Below are positions 24,088-31,609 of a DNA stretch of 33,577 bases, one piece after another. Position numbers and translations under genes: made by a program. Each line of letters begins with the position of its first letter. Positions within the stretch are counted from its first letter, which is position 1. Under the pieces are notes generated by a model. It worked only from the letters and a program-made list of their open reading frames with translations. It ran no database searches and was not told the DNA's origin. Source of the stretch: Myxococcales bacterium UBA1660. Its GTDB lineage: Bacteria; Myxococcota_A; Polyangia; Polyangiales; Houyiibacteriaceae. The stretch spans positions 43,073-76,649 of the forward strand of contig DCLA01000051.1 in the NCBI GenBank assembly GCA_002320815.1, read 5' to 3'.

Positions 24088-24169
24088 GGTGCCCCAACGA
24101 AGCACGACGGGGATGTCCGCGAAAGGGAGATCGTGGCGACCCCCTCGCTTTTCCCGCGAACGGCCCCCT

Positions 24170-24216
24170 AGCAGGATGATGAACAGCGGCCGAAGGCCGC
24201 GTTTCATCATCCTGCT
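24170..24216. repeat. 47-nt near-perfect hairpin at the left end of the cassette
   Basis: AGCAGGATGATGAA (24170-24183) pairs with TTCATCATCCTGCT (24203-24216). Inside, GCGGCC (24186-24191), loop GAA, GGCCGC (24195-24200) form a second stem, separated by one 2x2 internal loop (CA/GT). That is 20 base pairs in 47 nt. A weaker counterpart with centre CCC-TTC-GGG lies at 24659-24708. Confidence 0.95.
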
Positions 24217-24224
24217 CCCTTGCC

Positions 24225-24294
24225 CCGCCCGAAAGGGCGGTTGCCCCGCCGCAGGCGGTTGCCTCGCCGCAGGCGATTGCCCCGCCGCAGGCGG
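24225..24294 (+). repeat. Left array of four mini-hairpins (18-nt period)
   Basis: The stems are CCGCCC-GAAA-GGGCGG (24225-24240), CCGCC-GCA-GGCGG (24246-24258), TCGCC-GCA-GGCGA (24264-24276) and CCGCC-GCA-GGCGG (24282-24294), each preceded by TTGCC or its start. The third unit replaces the outer C-G pair with T-A on both sides of the stem. The array ends in ATGCC. Confidence 0.92.
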
Positions 24295-24318
24295 ATGCCT
24301 CTGGGTTCGGGAGCGAGT

Positions 24319-24348
24319 GACGTCGAGCTTCTCGTGGTCGAAGGTCAT
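24319..24348 (-). pseudogene. Severed start of an IVS-type four-helix-bundle protein gene
   Basis: Reading leftwards from the ATG at 24346-24348 the codons give MTFDHEKLDV. This matches the very conserved N-terminus of 23S rRNA intervening-sequence (S23/four-helix-bundle) proteins, commonly F-x-H-E-K-L-x-V-Y. After Val the similarity stops and the frame runs through TRSRTQ into the left hairpin array, so the roughly 110-residue body is missing. The region upstream (24349-24579) would be its leader. The identification rests on ten residues and is therefore moderate. Confidence 0.55.
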
Positions 24349-24584
24349 GGGCGCTTCTTCGTCGAGCCTCCCTGCCGAGTGCGGATCGACATCACGCCGG
24401 CGGGTGATCGGATGGCGCCATGCGCGGTCGCTCCTCGAACCAGTCTTCGATGTCGTGTCTTCTGAGGTCGGAGGAGTGCGTACCGACGACCCGTCCGCTC
24501 CGTGCGATTCGGGTCTCTCGGCTAACAGCCTGCGCCACATGAGCCGGCACTTCCCATCGACCCACCTCGATCGAAGTCGGGCAT

Positions 24585-24654
24585 CCGCCTGACGGCGGGG
24601 CAATCGCCTTCGGCGAGGCATCCGCCTGACGGCGGGGCAACCGCCTGACGGCGG
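24585..24654 (-). repeat. Right array of four mini-hairpins, inverted relative to the left
   Basis: The stems in plus coordinates are CCGCCTGACGGCGG at 24585-24598, 24622-24635 and 24641-24654, and TCGCC-TTC-GGCGA at 24604-24616. Read on the minus strand the order and the variant third unit are the same as in the left array, with GTCA or GAA loops instead of GCA. The array also ends in ATGCC. Confidence 0.92.
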
Positions 24655-24721
24655 GGCAAGGGCAGCGCGCTTCCGAACTCGCCCTTCGGGCTCGCTCTTC
24701 AGCGCCCTGCTAGGGTCGAAC

Positions 24722-26161
24722 GTGCGCTCCTTCGCGTGGCTCGCTCTCGGACTCCTCGCCGGCGCCCTCGCCTTCGGGTGGTGGTCCCGCGACCGGGCCG
24801 TCCCTTCGGTGGCCCCGCCCCCGCCGGCCCCCATGGAGCCCGCGCCGACCGAGCCTCCCCGGGTGGCGCCCGCGCCCGCGCAGCCGGCCACCCTGGCGCC
24901 GACCCTGGTCCCCGGCTGCTCCCGGACCGAGGGCGAACCCATCGGCCCGTCGCTGGCGGACACCGCCAACGAGCGCATGGGCGAGCTCTGGGACCGGACG
25001 CGCTACCTGCTCAACGCCGGCGAAGGGTCGGAGGAGCTCCGGGCCGGGCTGCGCGCGCTGCTCACCCAGGACACCGAGCGGGCCTTCGCCGCGCTCCGGG
25101 ACGCGCCGGATCGCGTGGTCGACGGCTTCGACATCGCCAGCGCGGCCGCCTTCGCGCAGGTGATCCGAGCCCTCGGGGCCGACGGGGATCCGGACGCGGC
25201 CCTCGCGGACTTGGCGGCGGTGGCCCCCGAGGGCGCGCTCCATCCGCTCGCCGCCGCGCTCGTGGCTCGCCAGCGCGAAGACGACGCGGAGGAGCTCGCC
25301 GCGCTGACCACCGCCTTCGCGCGCACGGACGACCCGGCCGTCGCCTTCGCCCTCGCGTCGACGGCGACCCGCCAGGGCCAGAGCGCCCTGGGGCTCGAGG
25401 CGCTCCGAGCCTACGCGGCGGAGTACCCCGACGACGAGTGGGCCCGGGGGATGCTGCCCCTCGTCGCGCACCGCGCGGAGGTGGAGAGCACGATGGTGGA
25501 GACCACCCGCGGCGGCGTGACCCTGCGGCACGCGCCCGGCTTCGGCGCGCGCTCGGCGCGGGCGGTCCACGAGGGGATCCTCCGGGCGCTCCACGAGGCC
25601 GCCGAGCTCCTGGGCGTCGAGCGGCGCCCCACCCTGGTCGCCATCCTCTACCCCGACCGCGAGACCTTGGTCGCGGTGACCTGCGGCCCCGAGTGGACCG
25701 GGGGTCTGTTCGACGGCGCGCTCCGGCTCGACGGCGGCGCGCGCCCCGAGTCCTTGGCGGTCACCGTGCGGCACGAGAGCCTCCACGCCCAACTCGCGGC
25801 CGTCGCGCCCCGCGCGCCGCTCTGGCTGCACGAGGGGCTGGCCCAGGTCTTCGAAGAGCGGACGCCCCCGGCCCTGGAGCGCACGCTGACGCTGATGGTG
25901 CGCGAGCGGACCTACGTGCCCTTCGCCTCCCTCGAGGGCAGCTTCGTGGTCATCGACGACGCCCAGTCCGCCCGCTTCGCCTACCACCAGAGCTACGCGA
26001 TGGTGGCCGCGCTCCTCGACCGCGAAGGGCCCGACACCCTGCGGCGCGCCGTCGCCCACTTGCGAACCGGCGGGGACCCGACCGCCGTCCTGAGCGCGAT
26101 GAGCGCCCGGCCGTTCACCGGAGACGAGCTCTTGGCGTGGGTCGAAGCACGCGATCCTTGA
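24722..26161 (+). CDS. Membrane-anchored gluzincin-like (peptidase MA-type) protein
   Basis: The product has 479 residues and starts at GTG 24722. An N-terminal hydrophobic helix (about 3-21: SFAWLALGLLAGALAFGW) is followed by a Pro/Ala-rich linker (28-62). Residues about 85-250 are helical and TPR-like. The C-terminal part (about 255-475) has a zinc-protease signature, H351ESLH355, then LWLH370EGLAQVFEE, where Glu371 would be the third ligand, as in peptidase-MA-like gluzincins. The Pro-rich tether suggests a periplasmic enzyme anchored in the inner membrane. The start lies seven bases beyond the end of the repeat cassette, so its promoter must lie inside or across the cassette arm. Confidence 0.85.
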   Translation: MRSFAWLALGLLAGALAFGWWSRDRAVPSVAPPPPAPMEPAPTEPPRVAPAPAQPATLAPTLVPGCSRTEGEPIGPSLADTANERMGELWDRTRYLLNAGEGSEELRAGLRALLTQDTERAFAALRDAPDRVVDGFDIASAAAFAQVIRALGADGDPDAALADLAAVAPEGALHPLAAALVARQREDDAEELAALTTAFARTDDPAVAFALASTATRQGQSALGLEALRAYAAEYPDDEWARGMLPLVAHRAEVESTMVETTRGGVTLRHAPGFGARSARAVHEGILRALHEAAELLGVERRPTLVAILYPDRETLVAVTCGPEWTGGLFDGALRLDGGARPESLAVTVRHESLHAQLAAVAPRAPLWLHEGLAQVFEERTPPALERTLTLMVRERTYVPFASLEGSFVVIDDAQSARFAYHQSYAMVAALLDREGPDTLRRAVAHLRTGGDPTAVLSAMSARPFTGDELLAWVEARDP

Positions 26162-26194
26162 CCCGGTCGGGGGCCGCGCGCTAACACTGAACGC

Positions 26195-26599
26195 ATGAAC
26201 AGAACCACGACCCCCGCCTCCTGGATCAGCGAGGTGATCGCGCTCTTCGACGACGCCCTCGAAGGCGTCTCCTTCCCCGGCGTCGACCGCTCGGCCCTCA
26301 CCGAAGGCCAGGATCAGGTGGCCAGCGCCCAGTCCCGCCTGGAGGCCTGCCAGGAAGCCCTCGAAGAGGCGCGCGCCGAGCTGGAGCGCCAGCGGACGGA
26401 GCTTCAGGCGCTGGCCCTCCGCGCGGTGGACTACGCCAAGGTCTTCGCCGGCGAGGACGCCGAGCTGGTCCGGCGCATCGACGAGCTGCCCACGCCCCGG
26501 GCGACCACCAAGAAGAAGCGCCGCGGCCGCCCGCCGAAAAAGAAGGCGCCCGCCCCCGACTCCAACCAGCTCGCGCTGGCCAAGGAAGACGCGGCCTAG
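26195..26599 (+). CDS. Coiled-coil protein with C-terminal AT-hook-like motif
   Basis: This 134-residue protein has a helical heptad-rich middle (about 35-72, QDQVASAQSRLEACQEALEE) predicted to form a coiled coil. A basic tail (about 108-118) reads KKKRRGRPPKKK, containing the AT-hook core RGRP that binds the minor groove of AT-rich DNA. The end (about 119-134) is Pro/Ala-rich then acidic. It may be a small nucleoid-associated or DNA-bridging protein; myxobacteria are known to use AT-hook proteins (such as CarD), but this one is unrelated in length and domain order. The ATG at 26195 lacks a strong ribosome-binding site. It ends 13 bp before the radical SAM gene, probably in the same transcript. 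Confidence 0.85.
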   Translation: MNRTTTPASWISEVIALFDDALEGVSFPGVDRSALTEGQDQVASAQSRLEACQEALEEARAELERQRTELQALALRAVDYAKVFAGEDAELVRRIDELPTPRATTKKKRRGRPPKKKAPAPDSNQLALAKEDAA

Positions 26600-26612
26600 C
26601 TATCCTCGCCCG

Positions 26613-27758
26613 GTGGCGCGGTGGCTCTTCGACCTGGTGCAGCCCTACGGGCCCGGGGACGAGGTGGTCCCCGGCGCGGTGCTCGTGCGGGCATCGACGG
26701 AGCTCGGGCTCCGGCTGACCCTGGCGGTCGACGACGGCTCGGAGCTCCACGTCGACGTCACCCCGGCCGAACCCGACGCACGCTACGCCGCCCGCAGCGA
26801 GCGGCTGCTCTTCGGGTACCGGGCGGGTCGCTCGGGTCGGGTCGACGGCCGGCGAGCCCTGGCCGTGTGCCAGCGGCTCGCCGAGGCCGCGCGGGCGAAC
26901 GAGGAGCGCGTGCTGGCCGCCCTCGCCGCCGAGGAGGCCTCCGGTCGCGTCCGCGAGGTCCAGGTGGAGCGGCTCCTCGAACCGATGGGCGACGGACCGG
27001 AGCGCTTCTATGGACTGAGCCCCTATGTGGGCTGCCTCATCGGCTGCCGGTTCTGCTACGCGCCCTCACGGCTCGATCCCCTGCGGCGCCTCCTGGGGCG
27101 CGCCGCGGTGCCCTGGGGCTCGTGGACCGACATCCGGGCCAACGCCGCCGAGGTCCTGGCCGACGAGCTGGGCCGTCTGCCTCCGGCGCCCATCAAGTTC
27201 TGCCCCATCGTGAGCGACCCCTATCACGCGGTGGAGCGGCGGCGCCCCGTCACCCGGGCGTGTCTGGAGACCCTCGCCTCCCGCGCGCCCCGGTGGCCCG
27301 TGCTGGTGCTCACCCGCTCGCCCTTGGTGCGCCGAGATTTCGACGTCCTCGCGCGCCTCGAGCAGGCCTTCGTCGGCGTCTCGTTGCCCACCGCGGACGA
27401 CGCGGTCCGCGCCCACTTCGAGCCGCGCGCGTCCCCGGTGGACGAGCGCTTGGAGACCCTGAGCCTCGCCCGCGCCGCCGGGCTGCGGACCTTCGCGATG
27501 GTCCAGCCGCTCCTGCCGGGCGAGGTCGGACAGCTCGCCGACGCGCTCGCCGCGCACGCGGACTCGGTGAGCCTCGACGTCCTGCGCGGAGTCCAGGGCG
27601 CCGCCGCGGACTTCGCCACCTCGGACCACCCGGAGTGCGCGAGCGACGAGTGGCAAGGGTCGCGCGCGGCCGCCCTCGGCGTCGCCCTGGCCGACCGCGC
27701 CGTCCCGCGCTGGAAGGGCGAGCTGCCGCCCTCACTCCGCAGCCCAACGAGCGCCTAA
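26613..27758 (+). CDS. Radical SAM protein, SplB-like family
   Basis: This 381-residue protein starts at GTG 26613. Residues 1-120 form a non-catalytic lead. The radical SAM cluster motif is at 141-148, C-LIG-C-RF-C within YGLSPYVGCLIGCRFCYAPS, binding a [4Fe-4S] cluster and S-adenosylmethionine. The downstream barrel includes PVLVLTRSPLVRRDFDVLAR and GVSLPTADDAVRAHFEPRAS, in line with SPL/Rv2578c-type family proteins annotated as spore photoproduct lyase-like. The catalytic Cys needed by true SplB for DNA repair cannot be placed, so lyase activity is not claimed. Its last 27 bases overlap the antisense end of the membrane protein gene on the other strand. Confidence 0.88.
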   Translation: MARWLFDLVQPYGPGDEVVPGAVLVRASTELGLRLTLAVDDGSELHVDVTPAEPDARYAARSERLLFGYRAGRSGRVDGRRALAVCQRLAEAARANEERVLAALAAEEASGRVREVQVERLLEPMGDGPERFYGLSPYVGCLIGCRFCYAPSRLDPLRRLLGRAAVPWGSWTDIRANAAEVLADELGRLPPAPIKFCPIVSDPYHAVERRRPVTRACLETLASRAPRWPVLVLTRSPLVRRDFDVLARLEQAFVGVSLPTADDAVRAHFEPRASPVDERLETLSLARAAGLRTFAMVQPLLPGEVGQLADALAAHADSVSLDVLRGVQGAAADFATSDHPECASDEWQGSRAAALGVALADRAVPRWKGELPPSLRSPTSA

Positions 27759-29747
27759 GGCCTCGGCCAGGGCGAGGGCGCGCCGCGCGAGGGTCTCGTC
27801 GTCGACGCCCTCCCGGCTCCGGTAGAGCACGGCGAGGTCCCCGACCGTCGCCGGCGGCGGCCGGTCGGGATCCACCGGCTGCAGGTCGAAGACCACCCCG
27901 TCCTCGAACTCCAGCACCGCGGAATCCCCCCGGGGCGTGACGCGCGCGACCCGGTGGTCGCCGAGGACGGCACCCTCCACGAGGCCCCGCCACTCCGGGG
28001 GCGCGGCTTCCGGCGCGGCCGACTCCGGGGGCGCGGCGGTCTCGACGTCGAAGCCCTCGGGGTAACTCAGGGTCCAGACCTCCCACCCGGTCGGTCCCGC
28101 CTCGGTGGGGTATGCCTCCACCCGGAGGTCGATGCCCAGGTCCGCCGCCGCGCGCAGCCCGTCGCGGCCGATGGCTTCCGGGTACATGTCGTCGCTCTCG
28201 AAGAGCGAGCGGTGCGCGGTGTGGAGCACGTGCCGGGGTCGGTAGGCACGGAGGAGCTCGGTCCAGCGCTCCTGGTGGGAGTCCGCCGGAGAGCTCGCGG
28301 AGAAGAGCTCGAAGGCGTGCAACGGGTGGAGACCGATCAGCGCCTCGGGCACCCCCACGTGCAGGTACGTCGTGGTGAGGGTGCGCGGGCCTTCGGCGCC
28401 CAGCTCCCGGAGCCGGGCCAGCGCGGCGTGCTGTGAGCGCCCGGAGAAGCAGGCGATGGCCGTGTCCGCGCTGGCCAGCGCGCCTCGCACCGTGGTGCCG
28501 CCGCGCCAGGCGAAGACGAGGAGGGCCACGGCGACGGGCACCGCCGCGCCTCGAGGGGACGCCGCAGCCGCCAGCGCGGCGAGCTGCTGCGCCAGCGCCA
28601 GAGCGAAGAGGGGCTCCAGCGCCAGCGCGAGCTGGAACTGGTTCTCGTCGGGGTAGAACCAGGCGCCCGCCACCACGCAGCTCGCGGTGGAGAGCACCAG
28701 CGCCCGCTCCCAGACGCCGGCCCGGCCGCGCGCCCAGCGCCCCGCGCCGACGAGCACCGGCAGCGCGCCGAGCACGGCGGCCAGCGGAAGGGTCCCGCTC
28801 ACCCGCTGCTCGCCGGCGAAGAAGGGACCGAGGATGGCGTGGGCGTCGCCGAGCCAGGCGGTGGTGATCAGGACCTGCCGCCCGAGCCGCGGGAGGGCAT
28901 CGAGGGGGCTGCCCAGGGTCGCCAGCGGCGCCGCGTCGGCGCGAAAGGGGGCGACGGCGTCGAGGATGAGGACCACGGCCACCGGCACGACGAGGGCGAC
29001 CAAGGCCGCCAGGGCGCCGCGCCTCCAGCGTAGCCCGACGTGATGCGCGACCACCAAGGCCGCGGGGAGGAGCACGGTGAGCACCGGCGCCCGCATCAGC
29101 ACCGCCACCGCGCCAGCCGCGCCCGCGAGCCAGTGCCGGCGATGGACCAGCGCGAGCAGCGCGGCCAGGAGGAAGAGCCGGCTGCCGACCTCGAAGGCGT
29201 AGGCGGTGCGCGCGATGAAGAGCCCACCCCAAGAGAGCGCCAGGAGCGCCGTGGCCAGCAAGGCCCCCCGGTCGCCGAGCTCCGGCCGGCCCACGAAGAA
29301 GAGCAAGAGCAGCACCCCCGCCGCCAGCACCGCGGTGGCGTGCAGCCAGCTCGCCGGGTCGTCGCCCAGCCCCGCGGCGAGGCCCAGGGCGAGGTAGGTC
29401 CCCAGGGCCGTCTGGTGGCCGCGGATGAAGACCGGCCAGGTGCGCTCCTCTCCGCGCCAGGCGACCATCGGCCAGACCGAGGTGGAGACCCAGCGCGGTC
29501 CCGGCTCCGCGCCGGGCTCGTAGGGCGGCATCGGCGCCAGATTGGGCCGCCGACCGACGTAGGGGGCCTCGGGGGGCCACGGATCGCGGTCGCGCACCTC
29601 GTCGGCGATGGGCTCGAGGACCACCGGGTGGGCGGGCAGGAAGGGGAGCACCTCCTCCGAGATCCACCCGTGGGCGCTCGCGCCATGGGTCGCGGCCAGG
29701 AGGAACCCGGCCACGACGAGCCCGAGCCCGATCCCCACGGCGCGCAT
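27732..29747 (-). CDS. Polytopic membrane protein, GT-C glycosyltransferase-like
   Basis: From the ATG at 29747 the product has 671 residues. It has a signal-like first helix (VGIGLGLVVAGFLLAAT), then about nine to ten further hydrophobic helices up to roughly residue 440, for example HATAVLAAGVLLLLFFVG and LAALVALVVPVAVVLILDAV. A large soluble C-terminal part (about 440-671) follows. The layout of many N-terminal membrane helices and a C-terminal globular domain is that of GT-C (PMT/ArnT-like) enzymes using lipid-linked sugars; a first loop with acidic pairs (WISEEVLPF, EVRDRDPW) is compatible. No sugar specificity can be read. It diverges from the UbiA gene with 64 bp between starts and overlaps the radical SAM gene by 27 bp at the 3' end. 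Confidence 0.8.
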   Translation of the reverse strand: MRAVGIGLGLVVAGFLLAATHGASAHGWISEEVLPFLPAHPVVLEPIADEVRDRDPWPPEAPYVGRRPNLAPMPPYEPGAEPGPRWVSTSVWPMVAWRGEERTWPVFIRGHQTALGTYLALGLAAGLGDDPASWLHATAVLAAGVLLLLFFVGRPELGDRGALLATALLALSWGGLFIARTAYAFEVGSRLFLLAALLALVHRRHWLAGAAGAVAVLMRAPVLTVLLPAALVVAHHVGLRWRRGALAALVALVVPVAVVLILDAVAPFRADAAPLATLGSPLDALPRLGRQVLITTAWLGDAHAILGPFFAGEQRVSGTLPLAAVLGALPVLVGAGRWARGRAGVWERALVLSTASCVVAGAWFYPDENQFQLALALEPLFALALAQQLAALAAAASPRGAAVPVAVALLVFAWRGGTTVRGALASADTAIACFSGRSQHAALARLRELGAEGPRTLTTTYLHVGVPEALIGLHPLHAFELFSASSPADSHQERWTELLRAYRPRHVLHTAHRSLFESDDMYPEAIGRDGLRAAADLGIDLRVEAYPTEAGPTGWEVWTLSYPEGFDVETAAPPESAAPEAAPPEWRGLVEGAVLGDHRVARVTPRGDSAVLEFEDGVVFDLQPVDPDRPPPATVGDLAVLYRSREGVDDETLARRALALAEALGARWAAE

Positions 29748-29811
29748 GGCTCCGGATACCACCCGGGCCGAACGGTCGCCAAGGGTCGGCGGAGCGCAGT
29801 ACGCTGCCGGC

Positions 29812-30621
29812 GTGGAGACCTTCGCGTCGGACCTGCGCCGGAGCCTCGCCGCGCTGCGCGTGCGGCAGTGGGCGCCCTTCGCGCTCCTCCCGCTCGGGGC
29901 GGTCGCCCCCGGCGAGCTCCCCGCGGGCGTCGCCGCCGCCGCCCTGGGGTCGGCCGCGGGCTCCCTCGCCTTCGCCTACGGCCTCAACGCCCGCGCCGAC
30001 GCGCCCAGCGACGCCCCGGGCGCCAAGAACCCCCTGGCCGGCGGGGAGCCACCGCGGACCCTCGCGCCGGTGCTCGCCCTCGCCGTCCTGGGCGCCGCGG
30101 CGCTGACCGCGCCCCTCGGACCCCAGGGCCAGGCGGCCCTCGGCGTGTCGCTCCTCGGCGGGTGGCTCTACAGCGGCCCCGCGCGCCTGAAGGCGCGCCC
30201 CGGCTTCGGGCTCCTCGGCAACCACGCCATTTTCCTGCCGCTCCTCTACCTGGGTCCCGGAGCGACGCCCGGCCGCCCGGCCCTGACCCTCGCCCTCCTG
30301 GTCCTGCTCACCCAGAACCAGCTCCTCCACGAGCTCGCGGACCGCGCCGAAGACCGGCGCGCCGGAGACCGCACGACCGCGCTCTGGCTCGGCCCCGACC
30401 GGGTGGACGCGGTCGTGCGCGGCACGGGGCTCCTGGGCGCCGCGCTCCTCGGCGGCCTGGCCGCGTTCGGGGGCTGGGGCCCGCTTCCGCTCGCGCTCGG
30501 GCTCCTGGCGGCGACCGTGGTCGGCACCCTCCCCCGTGACCCCGCCACCCTCCGGCGGGTGCACGGCCGCGTCGCGCTGGGCGCCGGCGCGCTGGGTTAC
30601 CTGGGGGCGCTCGTTGGGTGA
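29812..30621 (+). CDS. UbiA-family prenyltransferase
   Basis: The protein has 269 residues and is rich in membrane helices. It carries both Mg-prenyl-diphosphate binding motifs of the UbiA superfamily: N59-x3-D63-x3-D67 (LNARADAPSD) and D177-x3-D181 (LADRAEDRRAGDRTTA). Members attach polyprenyl chains to aromatic or other acceptors (quinones, hemes, lipids). The start is GTG at 29812; no ATG fits. It overlaps the next radical SAM gene if that starts at TTG 30614, so the two are probably one operon. Which acceptor is prenylated cannot be told. Confidence 0.9.
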   Translation: METFASDLRRSLAALRVRQWAPFALLPLGAVAPGELPAGVAAAALGSAAGSLAFAYGLNARADAPSDAPGAKNPLAGGEPPRTLAPVLALAVLGAAALTAPLGPQGQAALGVSLLGGWLYSGPARLKARPGFGLLGNHAIFLPLLYLGPGATPGRPALTLALLVLLTQNQLLHELADRAEDRRAGDRTTALWLGPDRVDAVVRGTGLLGAALLGGLAAFGGWGPLPLALGLLAATVVGTLPRDPATLRRVHGRVALGAGALGYLGALVG

Positions 30622-31609
30622 GCCGCGCCCACTCCGGGTCCTCTCCCGCGGCCTCGGGCTCGCCGCCGCGAGGGTCCGCGGTCGGCCCCGCCCGTTCTCC
30701 ATCACCTTCATCCTCACTCACCGCTGCAACTTCCGCTGCGCGCACTGTGACGTCCCGGAGGCCGCCGCCTACGAGATGAGCACCGACGAATTCCGGCGGG
30801 CGATCGACGAGCTCGCCGACGCCGGCATGATGCGGGCTTCCTTCAGCGGGGGCGAAGCGCTCCTCCGCGACGACTTGGGTACCCTGGTCCGGCACGCCCG
30901 CGAGCGCGGCTGCGTGACCTCCCTGAACACCAACGGGTGGCTCCACCAGCGCTTCCTGGAAGAGGTCGCGCCCTGGCTCGACGTGCTGATGGTCAGCATC
31001 GACGGGCCCGAGCCGGCCCACGATCTGGTCCGCCGCGAGGGCTCCTTCGGTCGCGCGATCCGCACTCTCCGTGCCGCCCGGGAGCGCGGCATCGCGACCA
31101 CCACCATCACCGTGCTGCAGCCGGGGAACCTGCGCCTCGTCGACGAAGTCCTCACGCTCGCCCGGCGCGAAGGGTTCTGGGCTTACTTCCAGCCGGCCTA
31201 CGCGGACTGCTTCGATCACCACGCCGGCCTCCACCCGGCCCTCGGCGGGCGCGTGCTGGCTGACGTCGCCGACCGTCTCGCCCGTGCCCGGGACGCCGGC
31301 GATCCCGTCGGGGCGTCGGCCGGTTACCTGGAGCGGCTCCGAAGCGCCCCGGCCTTCGGCGACTGCACCCGCTGCGCCGCCGGCCGCTATTTCGCGACGG
31401 TCTTCCCCGACGGGGCGGTGGTTCCCTGCCACCTGCAGAGCCAGGGCCCGGGACCCAACGGTTTGGACATCGGCTTCGCCGAGGCCTTCGCGGCGTTGGC
31501 GCGCCCATCGGGGCCGGGTTGCGCCATCAGCCCCTACCAGGAGCTGGACCTGATCTTCGGCCTCGACCGGCACGCCATCGCCGCCGCGCTCCGTCGTCTC
31601 GCGGGGTAG
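30614..31609 (+). CDS. Radical SAM protein with SPASM-like C-terminus
   Basis: This 331-residue product has the cluster motif C38-x3-C42-x2-C45 in THRCNFRCAHCD, followed by FSGGEALLRDDL (the usual GGE SAM-binding motif) and MVSIDGPEPAHDL. Near residues 253-275 CTRCAAGRYFATVFPDGAVV and PCH form a Cys-rich SPASM/twitch-like region that may hold an auxiliary cluster. It resembles PqqE/heme-d1-type or HpnH-type enzymes in order but none is certain. The TTG start at 30614 overlaps the stop of the UbiA gene by eight bases; a GTG at 30536 is an alternative, making an 86-base overlap. Translational coupling suggests joint action on a prenylated metabolite or its precursor. Confidence 0.85.
   Translation: MGEPRPLRVLSRGLGLAAARVRGRPRPFSITFILTHRCNFRCAHCDVPEAAAYEMSTDEFRRAIDELADAGMMRASFSGGEALLRDDLGTLVRHARERGCVTSLNTNGWLHQRFLEEVAPWLDVLMVSIDGPEPAHDLVRREGSFGRAIRTLRAARERGIATTTITVLQPGNLRLVDEVLTLARREGFWAYFQPAYADCFDHHAGLHPALGGRVLADVADRLARARDAGDPVGASAGYLERLRSAPAFGDCTRCAAGRYFATVFPDGAVVPCHLQSQGPGPNGLDIGFAEAFAALARPSGPGCAISPYQELDLIFGLDRHAIAAALRRLAG

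Larger units (their letters stand above)
24166..24715. mobile_element. Putative IVS-like cassette with mirrored hairpin-array arms
   Basis: This is a roughly 550-bp structure filling the gap between two divergent genes. CCCTAGCAGG (24166-24175) recurs inverted at 24706-24715. Reading inwards from either end the order is the same: that 10-mer, a hairpin centred on CGAAGG, then CCCTTGCCCC, four mini-hairpins, then ATGCC. The stems agree between arms but loops differ (GCA on the left, GTCA on the right). The interior (24300-24579) holds ten codons of a four-helix-bundle (23S rRNA IVS protein-like) gene on the minus strand plus about 220 bp of its presumed leader. I found no transposase. The arms are seen directly; the element status is inference. 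Confidence 0.65.

Noticed and set aside
24225..24654. CRISPR array of short repeats
   Set aside because: Units are 18 nt with almost no spacer and include internal palindromes; the two arrays are inverted, and there are no cas genes.
22039..24978. One very long minus-strand protein joining the PD40 lipoprotein to the cassette
   Set aside because: The signal peptide and lipobox set the start at 24087; upstream sequence is hairpin arrays and an IVS-protein relic read in frame by chance.
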